From: Telopea speciosissima
Lineage: Eukaryota; Streptophyta; Magnoliopsida; Proteales; Proteaceae
NCBI RefSeq assembly: GCF_018873765.1
Contig: NC_057925.1
Location: 3,550,927-3,614,926, forward strand
Direction: 5' to 3'
Length of the DNA: 64,000 nucleotides
In this document: positions 22,693-33,144 of the stretch, piece after piece
Position numbering within the stretch: position 1 is the first letter of the stretch
How the letters are laid out: the number at the start of each line of letters is the position of its first letter
Notes under the pieces: generated by a model
Database searches by the model: none
Told to the model about the DNA's origin: nothing
What the model saw: the letters and a program-made list of their open reading frames with translations, nothing else
Made by a program: the position numbers and the translations under genes

Positions 22693-24073
22693 CTGCTGTT
22701 GCTGCTTTCTTTCCATCATCATTTCTAGTTCTGCAACCAATGCTTGCGCTTTCCTAGAAGAGTGACAGAGACCTAACCAAACACATTTATTTACACGTCA
22801 CACATGCATGGAGAGATAATATTGACGAAAGGAATATGCCGGATGCTGTGGATCTTCAGCAAAGTAATCAAAATCTAAAGGGGGGAGACTAAAACAGAAA
22901 GAGCCAAAACCAAAGAGGAGACCACGTCACCCTCGAGTTCTTGACTACACCTTCTCTGTTCTTTGCCATTCAAATTCAGGTGGACCTCTCTTAACCCGTG
23001 GTGAAGAGAGAATACATTCTAATTAAACTTGAGAAAAATATTTTGGACCTTCAATTTAAAGATGACATTCAGTCTTCCTAGAATATCCTTATCATAGTGC
23101 CAATCACTACAGGTGATGTGAAGAAAAACTAAATCAAATTAAATTTTACAAATAAGAACTTGCATGAAATATGAATGAAAGCCAATCAATCTACCACCAC
23201 TAACACCTCACAGTTTACCAAAAAAAAAAACTAGCACCTCACAGAATGTTTTTGGATAAGTGACATGCCAACAAATATCAACATTACCTCCCCAGGGAGC
23301 AAGAATAAAGCAGCTTCACCTTCTATTTATTAGTATTTCAAACTTGAAAGAATGGAAGCAAAATTAATGTACATTCCACAGAACCAGATTGCTAGGGATG
23401 GATTCCATGTCACCCAAATACAAATGTAACCAGTGGAGGAGGGGAATATATAAAGATGCATAAAGGCAAAAGATAAAAAAGAAAAGAAACTATAAAGCAC
23501 AAGGATCACACATGTACATCCAAGAAGTTCCGATGCAGATTACAATTACCAAATTTCGGTGGAGACCTCACGGGTAACATCCTTCTGACAATTTACTGTT
23601 CATAAACTGCAAAAAATCATCAGGACAGGGGGATACAAATTTAATTAATTAATAACTACACTCCATAAATAACATATAGACAACTCTCAAGCATAGCAGA
23701 GCCATAGTTGATGAAAACAAAGTAGACAGAATTGGAAAATAACATCCATCCCAAATGTGTGGTTCTATAATTGTAGCCGGCCTAGTCAATCATACAATTA
23801 CCACCCATGGGGCTCACTGCCCCCATTATTTGGCTGGAATCTTTTCCTCAAATCTCCAACACCAAATTAAATGATGTAGAAATAGAAAATGAGTCAAACA
23901 AAGTTCTTTTTTCTGAGAAATACCTTTCTGGTGAAACAAAGGGAGCCGTAATGAACTAATAATAACTGAGTCTATCTCATGGGAAAAAATGCAAGAAAGA
24001 ATCAGTACATGACATTGTTTACTGTCCAATGAAGGGAGAGGTAATTAAAACCTGTTTCAATCATATGATACAA

Positions 24074-24225
24074 CAACATCCCTGACATTCCATGAGAGAT
24101 TTGTGGGGTCTCAAGAATGGCCCTTCCATGCAACCATTTTCTAGCTAGACAGCATCCCTGCCATTCCATGAGAGATTTGTGGGGTCTCAAGAATGACCCT
24201 TACATGAACACATAAAGGACCTAAT
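24074..24225. repeat. 76-bp tandem duplication
   Basis: CATTCCATGAGAGATTTGTG followed by GGGTCTCAAGAATG appears twice, 76 bp apart, with few differences. Confidence 0.85.
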
Positions 24226-25175
24226 CTGGTAATCCCTGTTATACATTCACCATTGGGGGTGGCAATTTAGCATGTTAAGCCTTGCACTGGAGTGGAAGGG
24301 CCTTATGCCAGGTCCCTGACCCTGGCCAAGACTTTGGGCCGGATATTCAGGCCCAGATCCATCCTAAGGATTGGTGAACCCCCAATGTGTGAGGCTTTCT
24401 TTTGAGCAACAAATATATTTATATATAAAATTTTAACATGCCAACCTATTCTAGCTTGGTTAGTCTACTTGCATACTAAGTGAAAGGTTCAAACCACACT
24501 GCAAACAAAAAAGTTTCTTCTCTTTCCAAAGGAATATAATTTTTAGATACTCACACATATCATATGGTGAAAGGTTTCATGGTCAGTGCAGACCAAGTAA
24601 TTATGTCACGTGGAAGGCTGATATACCCAGAGAGAAAGTATTCATTCAAAAGAAGAAGAAAAAAAGAAAGGGGGGGGGGGGAGAAACAAAGACAATAGAG
24701 AGACAAGAAGAGACAAATCCCACAGGAATCAGCACCAATAGCATTCTGAGAATCAGTACCTAGAAACCTCAAATTCATTAGCACATACAAGATGAAACAG
24801 AAAGTTTGGAACCTCCATCAAGTAAGAGCTCAAATCTATATTTATTCATCATATTCTGCTTCACAGAATCAAAACTCTCCATACCCTTTATAAATACTGA
24901 TAAAATTCTGTTACTAATCCTCAATAGCCTTGATAAGCTTTCAAAGAAACTGCAAAGTGTAGTAATGCTTTGAACAGGGTTTCATAGGTTGACATCCTGT
25001 CAGCATTTGTGTCAAAACTCTTATGCCACATTGGATGCACAAATGTTGGGCTCCTTAGTACCAGAAAGCCTTCCTACGGAACACAAAAATCAAGCCAAAG
25101 TAACAGGTTTTTAGTCTTTTGCACCCAAGAAACATGAAATCCAGCATTACGTCTGGAAGAAAAGAAATGCATCAC

Positions 25176-25270
25176 CCCAAGGGGTAGCTCAGTTGGCAAG
25201 GACCAACACTTCACAATTAAAAGGTCATGAGTTCGCCTCTCCTTGGGCCTATCCATCTAAAAAAAAAAAG
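25176..25270 (+). mobile_element. Short tRNA-derived SINE
   Basis: A Pol III A box (TAGCTCAGTTGG) and B-box-like GAGTTCGCCTC lie about 45 bp apart, followed after about 20 bp by an A-run. It lacks the stems of a real tRNA, so it is a SINE or tRNA pseudogene rather than a tRNA gene. Confidence 0.55.
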
Positions 25271-26832
25271 TGAAATGGACCTGTAACTTTGACTTCCAAA
25301 ACAGTGTCCCACTACAAGTAAGACTCTCAATTATGACTGAAGAATATTCAGTACAAATAGAAACCACTAATACAGAATCTAAACTCATATTAATAAATCT
25401 ACAAACTGTTGGTCGGTTGGTCCAATGAGTACAAATAGCACGTGCCTATAGTATAAAGCATTTGAAAAAAGACTAGCACACTTCTCGAAGTTCTTAATAA
25501 TTATCAAAAGAAATCGATCTTGGGATCAGAGTACAAGAAAAAGGAGAATATGAATATCTGAGGGGCAGGGGCCCAAGCAGGGCACCTATATTGCCACTGT
25601 AATGCTAGAATAATAGGGAATAAGATAAAACAGGCAGGCAGTCATATTATATATTATACTATTTAAAAGCTGTTTTTTGTCTAAAAAAGTATCTCTATTG
25701 CTAGATTGGGTCCTTCAAATAATGTATCACAGATTAGTAGTTCAAATCATGTTACAAGTTAATTGAGTATTTGCAGAAGTCTATACACCCAAGTAGTACT
25801 ATTTACTCATCCTTACTCTATATTTTAGTGCTCTTATCACGGGGATTTATGATGTGAATGTGGATTTCTACATCTCCCTAGGTAGATTCCTGTGGAACCT
25901 TTATCTTTCTCTTCCCATGTTGCCTTTTCCATTTGTTTTCTGTAATATGCTATTCCATAGCAGTTTGAAGCTCATCACCATTACCAAAAACACTAAGAGC
26001 AATTGTTTACACTAGCCAAACCCACAACCAAACCATCCCACGTACTCCACTGGTTTTAGTCATCCCTACATTCAAGTGGTTGAAGAAACCCATCTAGCAA
26101 CTTTCAAGACCCAAGAAATCCATATGAAACCACAACCAGTCACCCCCAGCTGCTTCTAATGTTCAAATGATCCCATGAACATTTTTAATGTATCCTTAAT
26201 ACCACACCTACTGCCTCTACTGTTTCCTTAAGCTTGTATTCTAAAGCTCACCAATGGGCTGTGACTGCCCTTACAATCCCACCCGTCTGTCACATTTACT
26301 TCAAGAATCTCTATTTTCCAATTAAGTTACAATATATCCTGCAAAACAGCAAAAGCTTGGCATAGGGGAAGAAAAAAATATGAAAGCTTCTAAAAGCCAT
26401 TCTTGAAATACATATCCCCAGCCAGCTGCTTTATATAGGGATGAGATTCCCAGGACGTATCATGTGTATTCATCTCCAGATTTTGAAAGCTTAATATAGA
26501 AGTAAAACATAAGCATGAACAGATGAAGTACAGTTCATTTGGCAGCACTCAAGAGGATAATAGATACGACTATAGAAGCTGGGTGAATGGCTAATGGCTT
26601 CTTAATTGCCAAATTATATGATTGCATAGATTTTGCCACCTTCTATGTTCAACCATGATCATCACCACACTACCTATGTAAATTTAGTTCTAGTTGACTA
26701 CAACCCATCATTTCAAATGCTCAACAGTTACGAACTTCTGAAATACAAGTTATTTTCTGTACTAGTTTCGAAACTCAGACGAGAAATATGAATCAAATTT
26801 TCAGCAGATCATGAAACAAGAAAGAAAAACAT

Positions 26833-26870
<38 letters not shown>

Positions 26871-26926
26871 ACCGAGAGAATACCTGGCGTTTGCCAAAAT
26901 AGAATCACAAAAGGAATGGCCGAAAC

Positions 26927-28015
26927 TCAATCGAAGAAAGCCCTAATTTCAGACATTACAGTATCGCCATCCTCATCCCGCCTGGTGGCACTGTCACCCA
27001 TACCTCCACCACCACTCAGAAGGGTCCCACTCCCTCCCTCAACCGGCCAGCTGGAAACAGTCTCCCCACTATTTGCAGGTCCCGCAGAGCTCGTCTCAGC
27101 TTGCGCCATCTGAGGAGAATCCGCAGTAGCAGTAGCAGCAGCAGTCGACCTCACAGGAAACACAAGCCCGTGCCTCCTAGCAATATGCCTCAATGTATTC
27201 CCAATTCCATAAAAATCCTCATCCTCCATAAAATTCCCAAATCTCACCGCAACCCTAGCCCCTCGAGTGGGTCTGCTGCGGCTGCGCTGCTCGGGCTCAT
27301 CCGTAGGGAGGCGATAGCGACAGACAGGACATGAATTATGCTGCGACAACCACGGGAGAATGCAATCGCAGTGGTAAAGATGCTTGCAAGGCAACTGCTT
27401 GGCCTCGACATCGACCACGAATTCGTCCTTGCAGACCGCACAGAGGAGAGTATCAGCGGCCAATAATGAAGTCGTGATTTTGACGCTAGGGATGGATTCG
27501 ACGGAGGACTTAGAAGCCGGAGTAGAGGAAGGGTGATGGTAACGAGCGAAAGTATCGTCATCGGGATCGGCGAGGTGCTGGATGAGGCGGTCAAGGTAAG
27601 GGCTATCACGGAGGAGATCATCGGAGGAGGAGGAAGCGGCGACACGGATAGCGTCGGGGATTTGGAAGGTGTCATCATCGGTATCGGGATCTTCGTCGAT
27701 AGCGAGGGGGAGAATGGCTTGAGGAGGGGAGAGGATGGGGAAGGGTTCGAGGGAAGGAGGGGGGTGAGTGTTGTTGTTATGGTGGGTATTAGGGTTAGAA
27801 GAGAGGTGGGGGAAGTGAGTAGAAGTAATAGGGGAATCCATCTCTTCGAGGAAATCGCCATGGCAATGAGGGCAGATGAGAGGTGGAGAGAAGAAGAGAG
27901 AGACGCTCATGTCGCACCCGTGACACCAATACGTCTGTCTTCCGTTGCTGTTGCTGTTACTGCTGATGTTACCAGTACCGGTGCCGGGAGTGGCGGTGGC
28001 ACTAATTGACGACAT
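26927..28015 (-). CDS. RING-H2 zinc-finger E3 ubiquitin ligase (BCA2/RNF126-like)
   Basis: A single open frame of 362 residues starting at a true ATG (28015). An N-terminal zinc ribbon, YWCHGCDM..ICPHCHGDF (Cys31, 34, 48, 51), is the BCA2-type zinc finger found with RING-H2 ligases of the RNF126/RNF115 class and plant RHC1A/RDUF-like proteins. The RING-H2 is complete: Cys192, Cys195, Cys210, His212, His215, Cys218, Cys229, Cys232, with the E2-contact tryptophan at 222 (LPWL). Between them is an acidic, Ser/Pro-rich linker; after the RING come an Arg-rich patch (RSRSRPTRG) and a Gly-rich tail. It should transfer ubiquitin from an E2 to unknown substrates, in cytosol or nucleus, as it has no membrane segment. 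No intron is needed within the CDS. Its start lies 223 bp from a divergent tRNA-Ser gene. Confidence 0.93.
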   Translation of the reverse strand: MSSISATATPGTGTGNISSNSNSNGRQTYWCHGCDMSVSLFFSPPLICPHCHGDFLEEMDSPITSTHFPHLSSNPNTHHNNNTHPPPSLEPFPILSPPQAILPLAIDEDPDTDDDTFQIPDAIRVAASSSSDDLLRDSPYLDRLIQHLADPDDDTFARYHHPSSTPASKSSVESIPSVKITTSLLAADTLLCAVCKDEFVVDVEAKQLPCKHLYHCDCILPWLSQHNSCPVCRYRLPTDEPEQRSRSRPTRGARVAVRFGNFMEDEDFYGIGNTLRHIARRHGLVFPVRSTAAATATADSPQMAQAETSSAGPANSGETVSSWPVEGGSGTLLSGGGGMGDSATRRDEDGDTVMSEIRAFFD

Positions 28016-28238
28016 TCCGATCTTCTCTCTCTCTCTGTATCTTTGGAGTGGTGGAGCTTACAAGTGGGTGAGAGAGTGCGAGTGGGTGTGGATTGCTTTT
28101 CTTCGCAGAAACGATGGCGAAGTACAGTGCGGGCTAACTGCTATCTGCTAAGTACCCCCCCTCGAATTGCTTGGGAATTTCCGAAATGCCAATAATTTAA
28201 TATCTAAATAAGATAAATTGACTCATACAACACATCGT

Positions 28239-28320
28239 GTCGCTTTGGCCGAGTGGTTAAGGCGTGTGCCTGCTAAGTACATGGGGTTTCCCCGCGAGAG
28301 TTCGAATCTCTCAGGCGACG
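28239..28320 (+). tRNA. tRNA-Ser (GCT)
   Basis: An 82-nt class II tRNA with acceptor stem GTCGCTT/AGGCGAC and discriminator G. The A box is TGGCCGAGTGG, the anticodon loop CTGCTAA has anticodon GCT, the long variable arm is CATGGGGTTTCCCCG, and the B box is AGTTCGAATCT. It decodes AGC/AGU. A T7 run about 6 nt downstream (from 28326) is a good Pol III terminator. Confidence 0.96.
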
Positions 28321-28325
28321 ACTAC

Positions 28326-28655
28326 TTTTTTTGCCCTTTTTAATTTTCAACTGTTGCAGAGAATTACAGGCTAATGACGGTACAATCTAAGGATTAAAAT
28401 CCTCTATAGTCACAACTTTTCAAGGATCAGGATCGTCTCCAGGGAGCCCAAAGCCCAGGGTGTTGCCAAAGGGCATCTAGTGGTTGAGTTTTTTTTGCCC
28501 TTTTTAATTTTCAACTGTTGTAGAAAATTATAGGCTAATGACGGTAAAATCTAGGGATTAAAATTCTCTATAGTCACAACCTTTAAAGGATTAGGATCGT
28601 CTCCAAGGAGCCCAACGTCCAGGGTGTTGCCAGGGGGCATCTAGCGGTTGAGTTG
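28326..28655. repeat. 164-bp tandem duplication beside tRNA-Ser
   Basis: The phrase TTTTGCCCTTTTTAATTTTC opens both units (GCCC at 28333 and 28497) and both run through GGATCGTCTCCA and AGGGTGTTGCCA. A reversed partial copy (GGTAACACCGCTAGGCTCCC, then TGGAGAC) follows at about 28696-28724, so the block can fold back. The first unit overlaps the tRNA terminator. Confidence 0.8.
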
Positions 28656-29320
28656 TACCGCACATCTAGAGATGTGTGCGACACAGTCCAAAGGTTGGTA
28701 ACACCGCTAGGCTCCCTGGAGACAAACTAAATTCCAAGTTCAATGCAAGACTTTTTTTTGTTTTTCTTTCTCGTAGAATACCATTGGATGGTTCGATGTA
28801 AGACAGTTTTTTTTTTCTAAGTAGACACCACTAAGTCGCATTTTTCACGTATCCGAAGTACATTATTAGGACACTGTAGACTTGTTTTTTTTTTTTTTTT
28901 TTCCCGAGAAAAGTGGGTTTCGAGCACGGGTGGAACTTGGAAGTATTAAAACTTTAGATGGTGGCTCAGTGGTCAGTACTCAGTACTCAGGAGGTAACCT
29001 GGCATAAAAAAACAAGGGAAAGGTCTATTATCACTGTAGGTTCGAAACCTGGTATATTTCACACCAAAAACACTAATCACAGGACATCAATCAAATATAA
29101 GATGATGATGAATTGATGATTGGCAATAGAAAAGCAAGAAGAGTTAATAGTAGGAGCTCAAGAAGACTTTCCTAATGGGAAGTCCCAAATACCAATGGCA
29201 GTAAAATGCTGAGCTTCCCTATTTGTTTTATGGGAAAGAGGGGAAAAGTTCTCAGAACCCTTAAGGCAATATAAGAGAGAGAAATAATGAAATATAAAAG
29301 GGAAGCAGTTTTCTGATTGG
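28656..29320. other. No gene; possible SINE
   Basis: Contains T-runs at 28809 and 28886. 28958-29060 has A-box-like TGGCTCAGTGG and a perfect B box GGTTCGAAACC, but they are about 75 bp apart, wider than usual. It may be a SINE remnant with an insertion. Confidence 0.35.
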
Positions 29321-29443
29321 GCGTGTGGCGTACATCGACATTCCCATGTGTCATCATTCTCTTCAAAACTAAGGAGCAAAGATGTCTTTTCATATAGCGA
29401 AGAGAGAGATAAACTCATGGGAGTACTGGTGTAGATCACTCCT
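29321..29443. mobile_element. Short hairpin MITE, GGCCTACGCCAGCA family (decayed)
   Basis: Shares ATTCCCATGTGTCATC, AAGATGTCTTTTCATAT, GAGAGAGATAAACTCATGGGAG and CTGGTGTAG with the 12709 copy in the same order, with weaker arms. Confidence 0.65.
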
Positions 29444-29555
29444 AGAGAATCGTATTAATATTTGTCGGTAAAACTATCTGATCTAGTCCGAGTTGGTCAA
29501 ATTAGTATTGGTTTCAATATCAACAATAACCGATATCAAGTACTCAAACCTTGGG

Positions 29556-29848
29556 GATTAAAATCCTCTTCAATTCCCTGATCGCAGAGTGAAGTGCAGT
29601 TCGGGGTTGAAAGGTCGACAAGTGGAGAAAAAATCCTCTCCAATTCCCTAAAAGTGCAGTGTAATGTAGTTCGGGGTTGAGAGTTCGACACCTGACAGGT
29701 GTCACATCCAACGGTGTCAAGCTCGAGAAAAACAAAAATTGACTCAATCGACCTCGGACCGTTGGATGTCATGCCTGTTAAGTGTTGAGCTCTTTAGCTC
29801 CAAACTGCATCGCATTTGGCAATCAAGGAATTGAAGAGGATTTTAATC
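29556..29848. mobile_element. 293-bp element with perfect 22-bp TIRs
   Basis: Ends are exact inverted copies: GATTAAAATCCTCTTCAATT plus CC at 29556-29577 and the reverse complement at 29827-29848. The interior repeats GCAGTTCGGGGTTGA/GTAGTTCGGGGTTGAGA and GTTGGATGTCATGCCTG. A partial inverted continuation (GACATCCAATGGTCC, AACCCCGAACTGC) extends to about 30015, so several related fold-back units overlap here. Non-coding. Confidence 0.75.
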
Positions 29849-30689
29849 TTGACATCTGGTAGACACGACATCCAATGGTCCAAGATCGATTGAGTCATTT
29901 TTTTTTCTTTCTTCTCAAGCTTAGCACTGTTGGATGTCATGCCTGACAAGAGTCGATTTCTCAACCCCGAACTGCACCGCACTACACTGTTAAGGTAATT
30001 GGAGAGGATTTTTTTTCCGAACTATAGGTACTATCTCTCTCACATATGAAATGATTTTATTGTCCTCCCATGTATGAAACCATTCCGTAACACTTATTAG
30101 ACACATAAATGACCAATGGGTGTGCCTATTTATTTTAATGGTCAACAAACAAACCTTGTGGGAAAAGACATGATTTGTGGGCATCTTTTGAAGACATCCT
30201 TTAGGGGTGTCTTTTCTTTTCCTATATAAAGAGAAAAGTCTTGCCCATTTCTCTAATAACATTTTTTAGACAAACACCTCCTTTTGTTTTTCATCACTAT
30301 TGTAGTATGTCTTTGTCAATGAGCTAATGAGTATAATCTTCGGATACTACCTAGTTGTAATCACATTTGGAGGGCAGCCTTTTATGATTGGGAATTGTTT
30401 TATCTTGGAGGTATGAATATAATGTCCCAGTTTGCACAACCTTAAGGAGAGTATTTTAATACGACTCAACTTCACTGTATGTACATCAAAGTTTTGATGA
30501 TTCAAGTGATACAAAAGGACGTTTACTGGTTCTATCAATCCCTTCTCCAACTTTTATGAGGATATTTCGGTGACATACAAATTGCTATACAAACAGATAA
30601 GTCTTATATCATTGCCCATTACACTATATTTTCTATCAGCTTGTGAGGAACCCTCGTTTGTTTTTTTATAAAAAATTATTCACATGAGA
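29849..30689. other. No gene seen
   Basis: The first 170 bp belong to the fold-back cluster. 30300-30660 looks like retroelement-derived sequence but carries no motif I can name. Confidence 0.35.
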
Positions 30690-31710
30690 GCAAGGTTCTA
30701 AAACTCGGGTTTCGACTAGGTTTCAACCAACCAGAAAACGAGTTTGTTTCGGTTTCGACCATATTTCTGTCGAAACTTGGGACTTTCTCCAAGCTAACTC
30801 GAACCTTGGTTTCGAGGCCCAGAAGTTGTTTTTTTGCCCTGATTTTTGTTGTGCTACCTATTTTTGACATTTTAAACTCAATCCATGCATTAGTTTCACA
30901 TAGAGAACACTAAAAATATTACTTATGGTTTTGACCCAAGTTTGATACTGTATATTATTCTTGGATATGGTATCAAATAAGGTTTGACCGGAACATAAGT
31001 CCTTCAATATAAATGAGGTTTAAGCAATCTTGGATTTGTTAGAAAGCTTTGTTTTGATAGCTTTTCAAGAAGTCTAAGATTGCTTGAATCTGATGTATAT
31101 TGAAGGAGTTATGTACTGGTCAAACTTAATTTGGTGTGCGCGTATACTATCAAAATCGGTCTGAATGAAAATATTTGTTTGAACATCAAAACAAATGAAT
31201 ATTTTACCGTACTTTTAGTTTTTAGCAATGTATTACCATATTAAGATTTATAGAATTTTAGATTTGAAAAAAACCTCAGCATTAGAAAGTTGAAAATTGC
31301 ACCTACCGTAAAAAATCTAGTTTTCGTTTTTGAATTGGGGGGTTGACTTTTTATCATTTTGGAATTTGATTTTTTAACTATTTTTATTGGATTCCAATAG
31401 GAGATATTTGCTTATTTATGAATAATATCTTAAGCAAATGAAATACAAATATAAAAACATTTACTTAAATCATTAGACATAACTAAGTGTCTGTCTTGGT
31501 TTCTGGCAGCTTCTGGCATGAATACCTATCTGTCCTAGTTTCGAGCCAAGTGTCCCTTAGTTTTGATGAACATATGTGTCGAAACCACCAAAATATGGTC
31601 GAAACCCGGTCGAATCCAGGGATTTTATAAAATCTCCCTTCAACTCGTCTTGGAAACCTAGGAAACTGAGTTAACTCGATAGTTTCGACATGTTTCGATC
31701 GAATTTTTGT
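30690..31710. mobile_element. Unclassified repeat, GTTTCGACC-rich, with internal hairpin
   Basis: Both ends are rich in GGTTTCGAC / GTCGAAAC words (30705-30800 and 31575-31700), roughly inverted. The middle (30977-31130) folds back: GTTTGACCGGAACATAAGTC, CTTCAATAT and AAGCAATCTTGGA on one arm; TCTAAGATTGCTT, ATATTGAAGGAGTTATG and TGGTCAAAC on the other. No open frame. A non-autonomous DNA element is likely, family unknown. Confidence 0.45.
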
Positions 31711-31857
31711 TCCATGCATGACAGCACACACCCAAGCATCCAATATAGGGGTGGGGTGGTCATTTTGCCACCCATGTGTCTGGGCGTAAGGAGTGCGACC
31801 AAGCAGTCTTTTTTCCTTTGTTATATTATAAAAAAACTAGGGAAATGTTTTTTGTTG

Positions 31858-31985
31858 GGAGCGTGGCATATGCTGGTGCTCCCATGTTTCTATCTCTCTC
31901 CTCCATCCCTATGTATGAATATCTCTACCCTTTATTGGGGGAGTAGAGAGATAAACACGGAAGCACTAGCATAGGCCATGCTCCC
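31858..31985. mobile_element. Short hairpin MITE, GGCCTACGCCAGCA family
   Basis: Outer stem GGGAGCGTGGCATATGCTGG against GCACTAGCATAGGCCATGCTCCC, inner stem TGTTTCTATCTCTCTCC against GAGAGATAAACACGG. Confidence 0.7.
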
Positions 31986-32250
31986 GAATAGAGGACACTT
32001 TCCCAAAAAAGGTCCCATAAATAGGGAGAGGGTTCCCCATGCCCCAAATGCATAAGAAATCTCCAACACCTCATTAGTGGTGTCATACTAAACAATATCA
32101 TTCACATGGGGTCCACATGGTATGAGAATACGCTGGTGTTATTTATCACATAAAGATTTGGAAATGATTTCCTTTAGCCATGGTCAAGGGGGGGGGGTTC
32201 TCCTTTAACCTTGTCCTTCCAATGGCATTATGAGGGTATTGGGGAATGGG

Positions 32251-32636
32251 TTTTGATCCTCTACTGTCGCTTGCCCGTCCTACCTGTGTGCTTCCTTACA
32301 CCGATAGGGGTGCAATGACCACTCTACCCCCACCCGGGTAGGGCATTCAGGCAATGGGTAGGGCGATCATTGCACCCAAATCATTATCCCCTCCAATTCG
32401 CTGCCTCCTCCCAATTCCTCCAATTCCTCACATGGGGGCATAAATGACCACCCTACCCCCTGCCCCCTGCCCGAAAACACTATCCAAGTTGGGGTCCACT
32501 CCCCCTGTTAGAGGAATTGGAAGAATTGGAGGTGCCCGCAAATTGGAGGTGATAATTATTTCATTGCGCCCCTACCTGTGTGAGGAAGCACACAGGCACG
32601 ACGAGCAGACGGATATCGAGTAGTGACAAAAATTGA
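32251..32636. mobile_element. Fold-back element with about 75-bp arms
   Basis: Left arm GTCGCTTGCCCGTCCTACCT, GTGTGCTTCC, TAGGGGTGCAATGA; right arm TCATTGCGCCCCTA, GAAGCACACAGGC, ACGAGCAGACG. The loop contains many CCCCCT / AGGGGG words that can pair further. Non-coding. Confidence 0.65.
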
Positions 32637-32995
32637 CAGCCATCGATGGTTGTACTTTTTTGCATCCACAGTACAGGAAAACTTTCTCTTAAAGATTTTA
32701 TTCTATCATTTAATCATTTATCTATAAAATTTGATATTTTCAATGAAATATCACTTTTGTATTTTAAGTCAAAACAAACGACAACGGAATTTCTTCTTTG
32801 GCTCTTTAACCAATTATGCAAATTCAAAAAATGAAATTACACACTCTCTCACATATCATTGTTTATGTGAAGGAGTGAATGTCATAATGTCCTCTTCCCT
32901 CTTGTCACATTTCGAAAGGGATTCTCTTATTTGCCAAACTGCACTCAGACAATGTAGGGAATCCTCTCTCTAACTGATGAAGTCTTTAGAGAATC

Positions 32996-33144
32996 AGGAT
33001 CCTCTCCAACAAGTCGCCGAGGGAGTTCCCAATGAACATCCAACGGCTGAGCTGGGCATGCTGACTGGGCACACATTGGGATGTGTGCCAGCCAGCCTAG
33101 CCATTGGGCACTCATTGGGTGATTGCGTCATTGGAGAGGATCCG
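32996..33144. mobile_element. Small TIR/fold-back element
   Basis: Ends AGGATCCTCTCCAA and TTGGAGAGGATCC are inverted. Inside, CACACATTGGGATGTGTG forms a hairpin and CATTGGGCACTCATTGGG repeats. Confidence 0.6.

Larger units (their letters stand above)
22693..26926. other. Long non-coding stretch 3' of the RING gene
   Basis: About 4.2 kb with no protein-like frame on either strand. It holds a 76-bp tandem duplication (24074-24225), a tRNA-like SINE (25176-25270), a G-run near 24672 and a (GA)n tract at 26839-26867. On the minus strand GCCAG|GTATTC at 26884-26888, about 40 bp past the RING stop, could be a 5' splice site, so part of this region may be a 3' UTR intron or further UTR exons of the RING gene. 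That is inference. Confidence 0.4.

Noticed and set aside
25176-25270. Candidate tRNA gene
   Set aside because: Has A and B boxes but no acceptor or anticodon stem, and ends in an A-run; better explained as a SINE.
27244-28009. Long frames overlapping the RING gene on both strands
   Set aside because: Shadow frames of a GC-rich, low-complexity coding exon; the RING-H2 reading has all eight zinc ligands.
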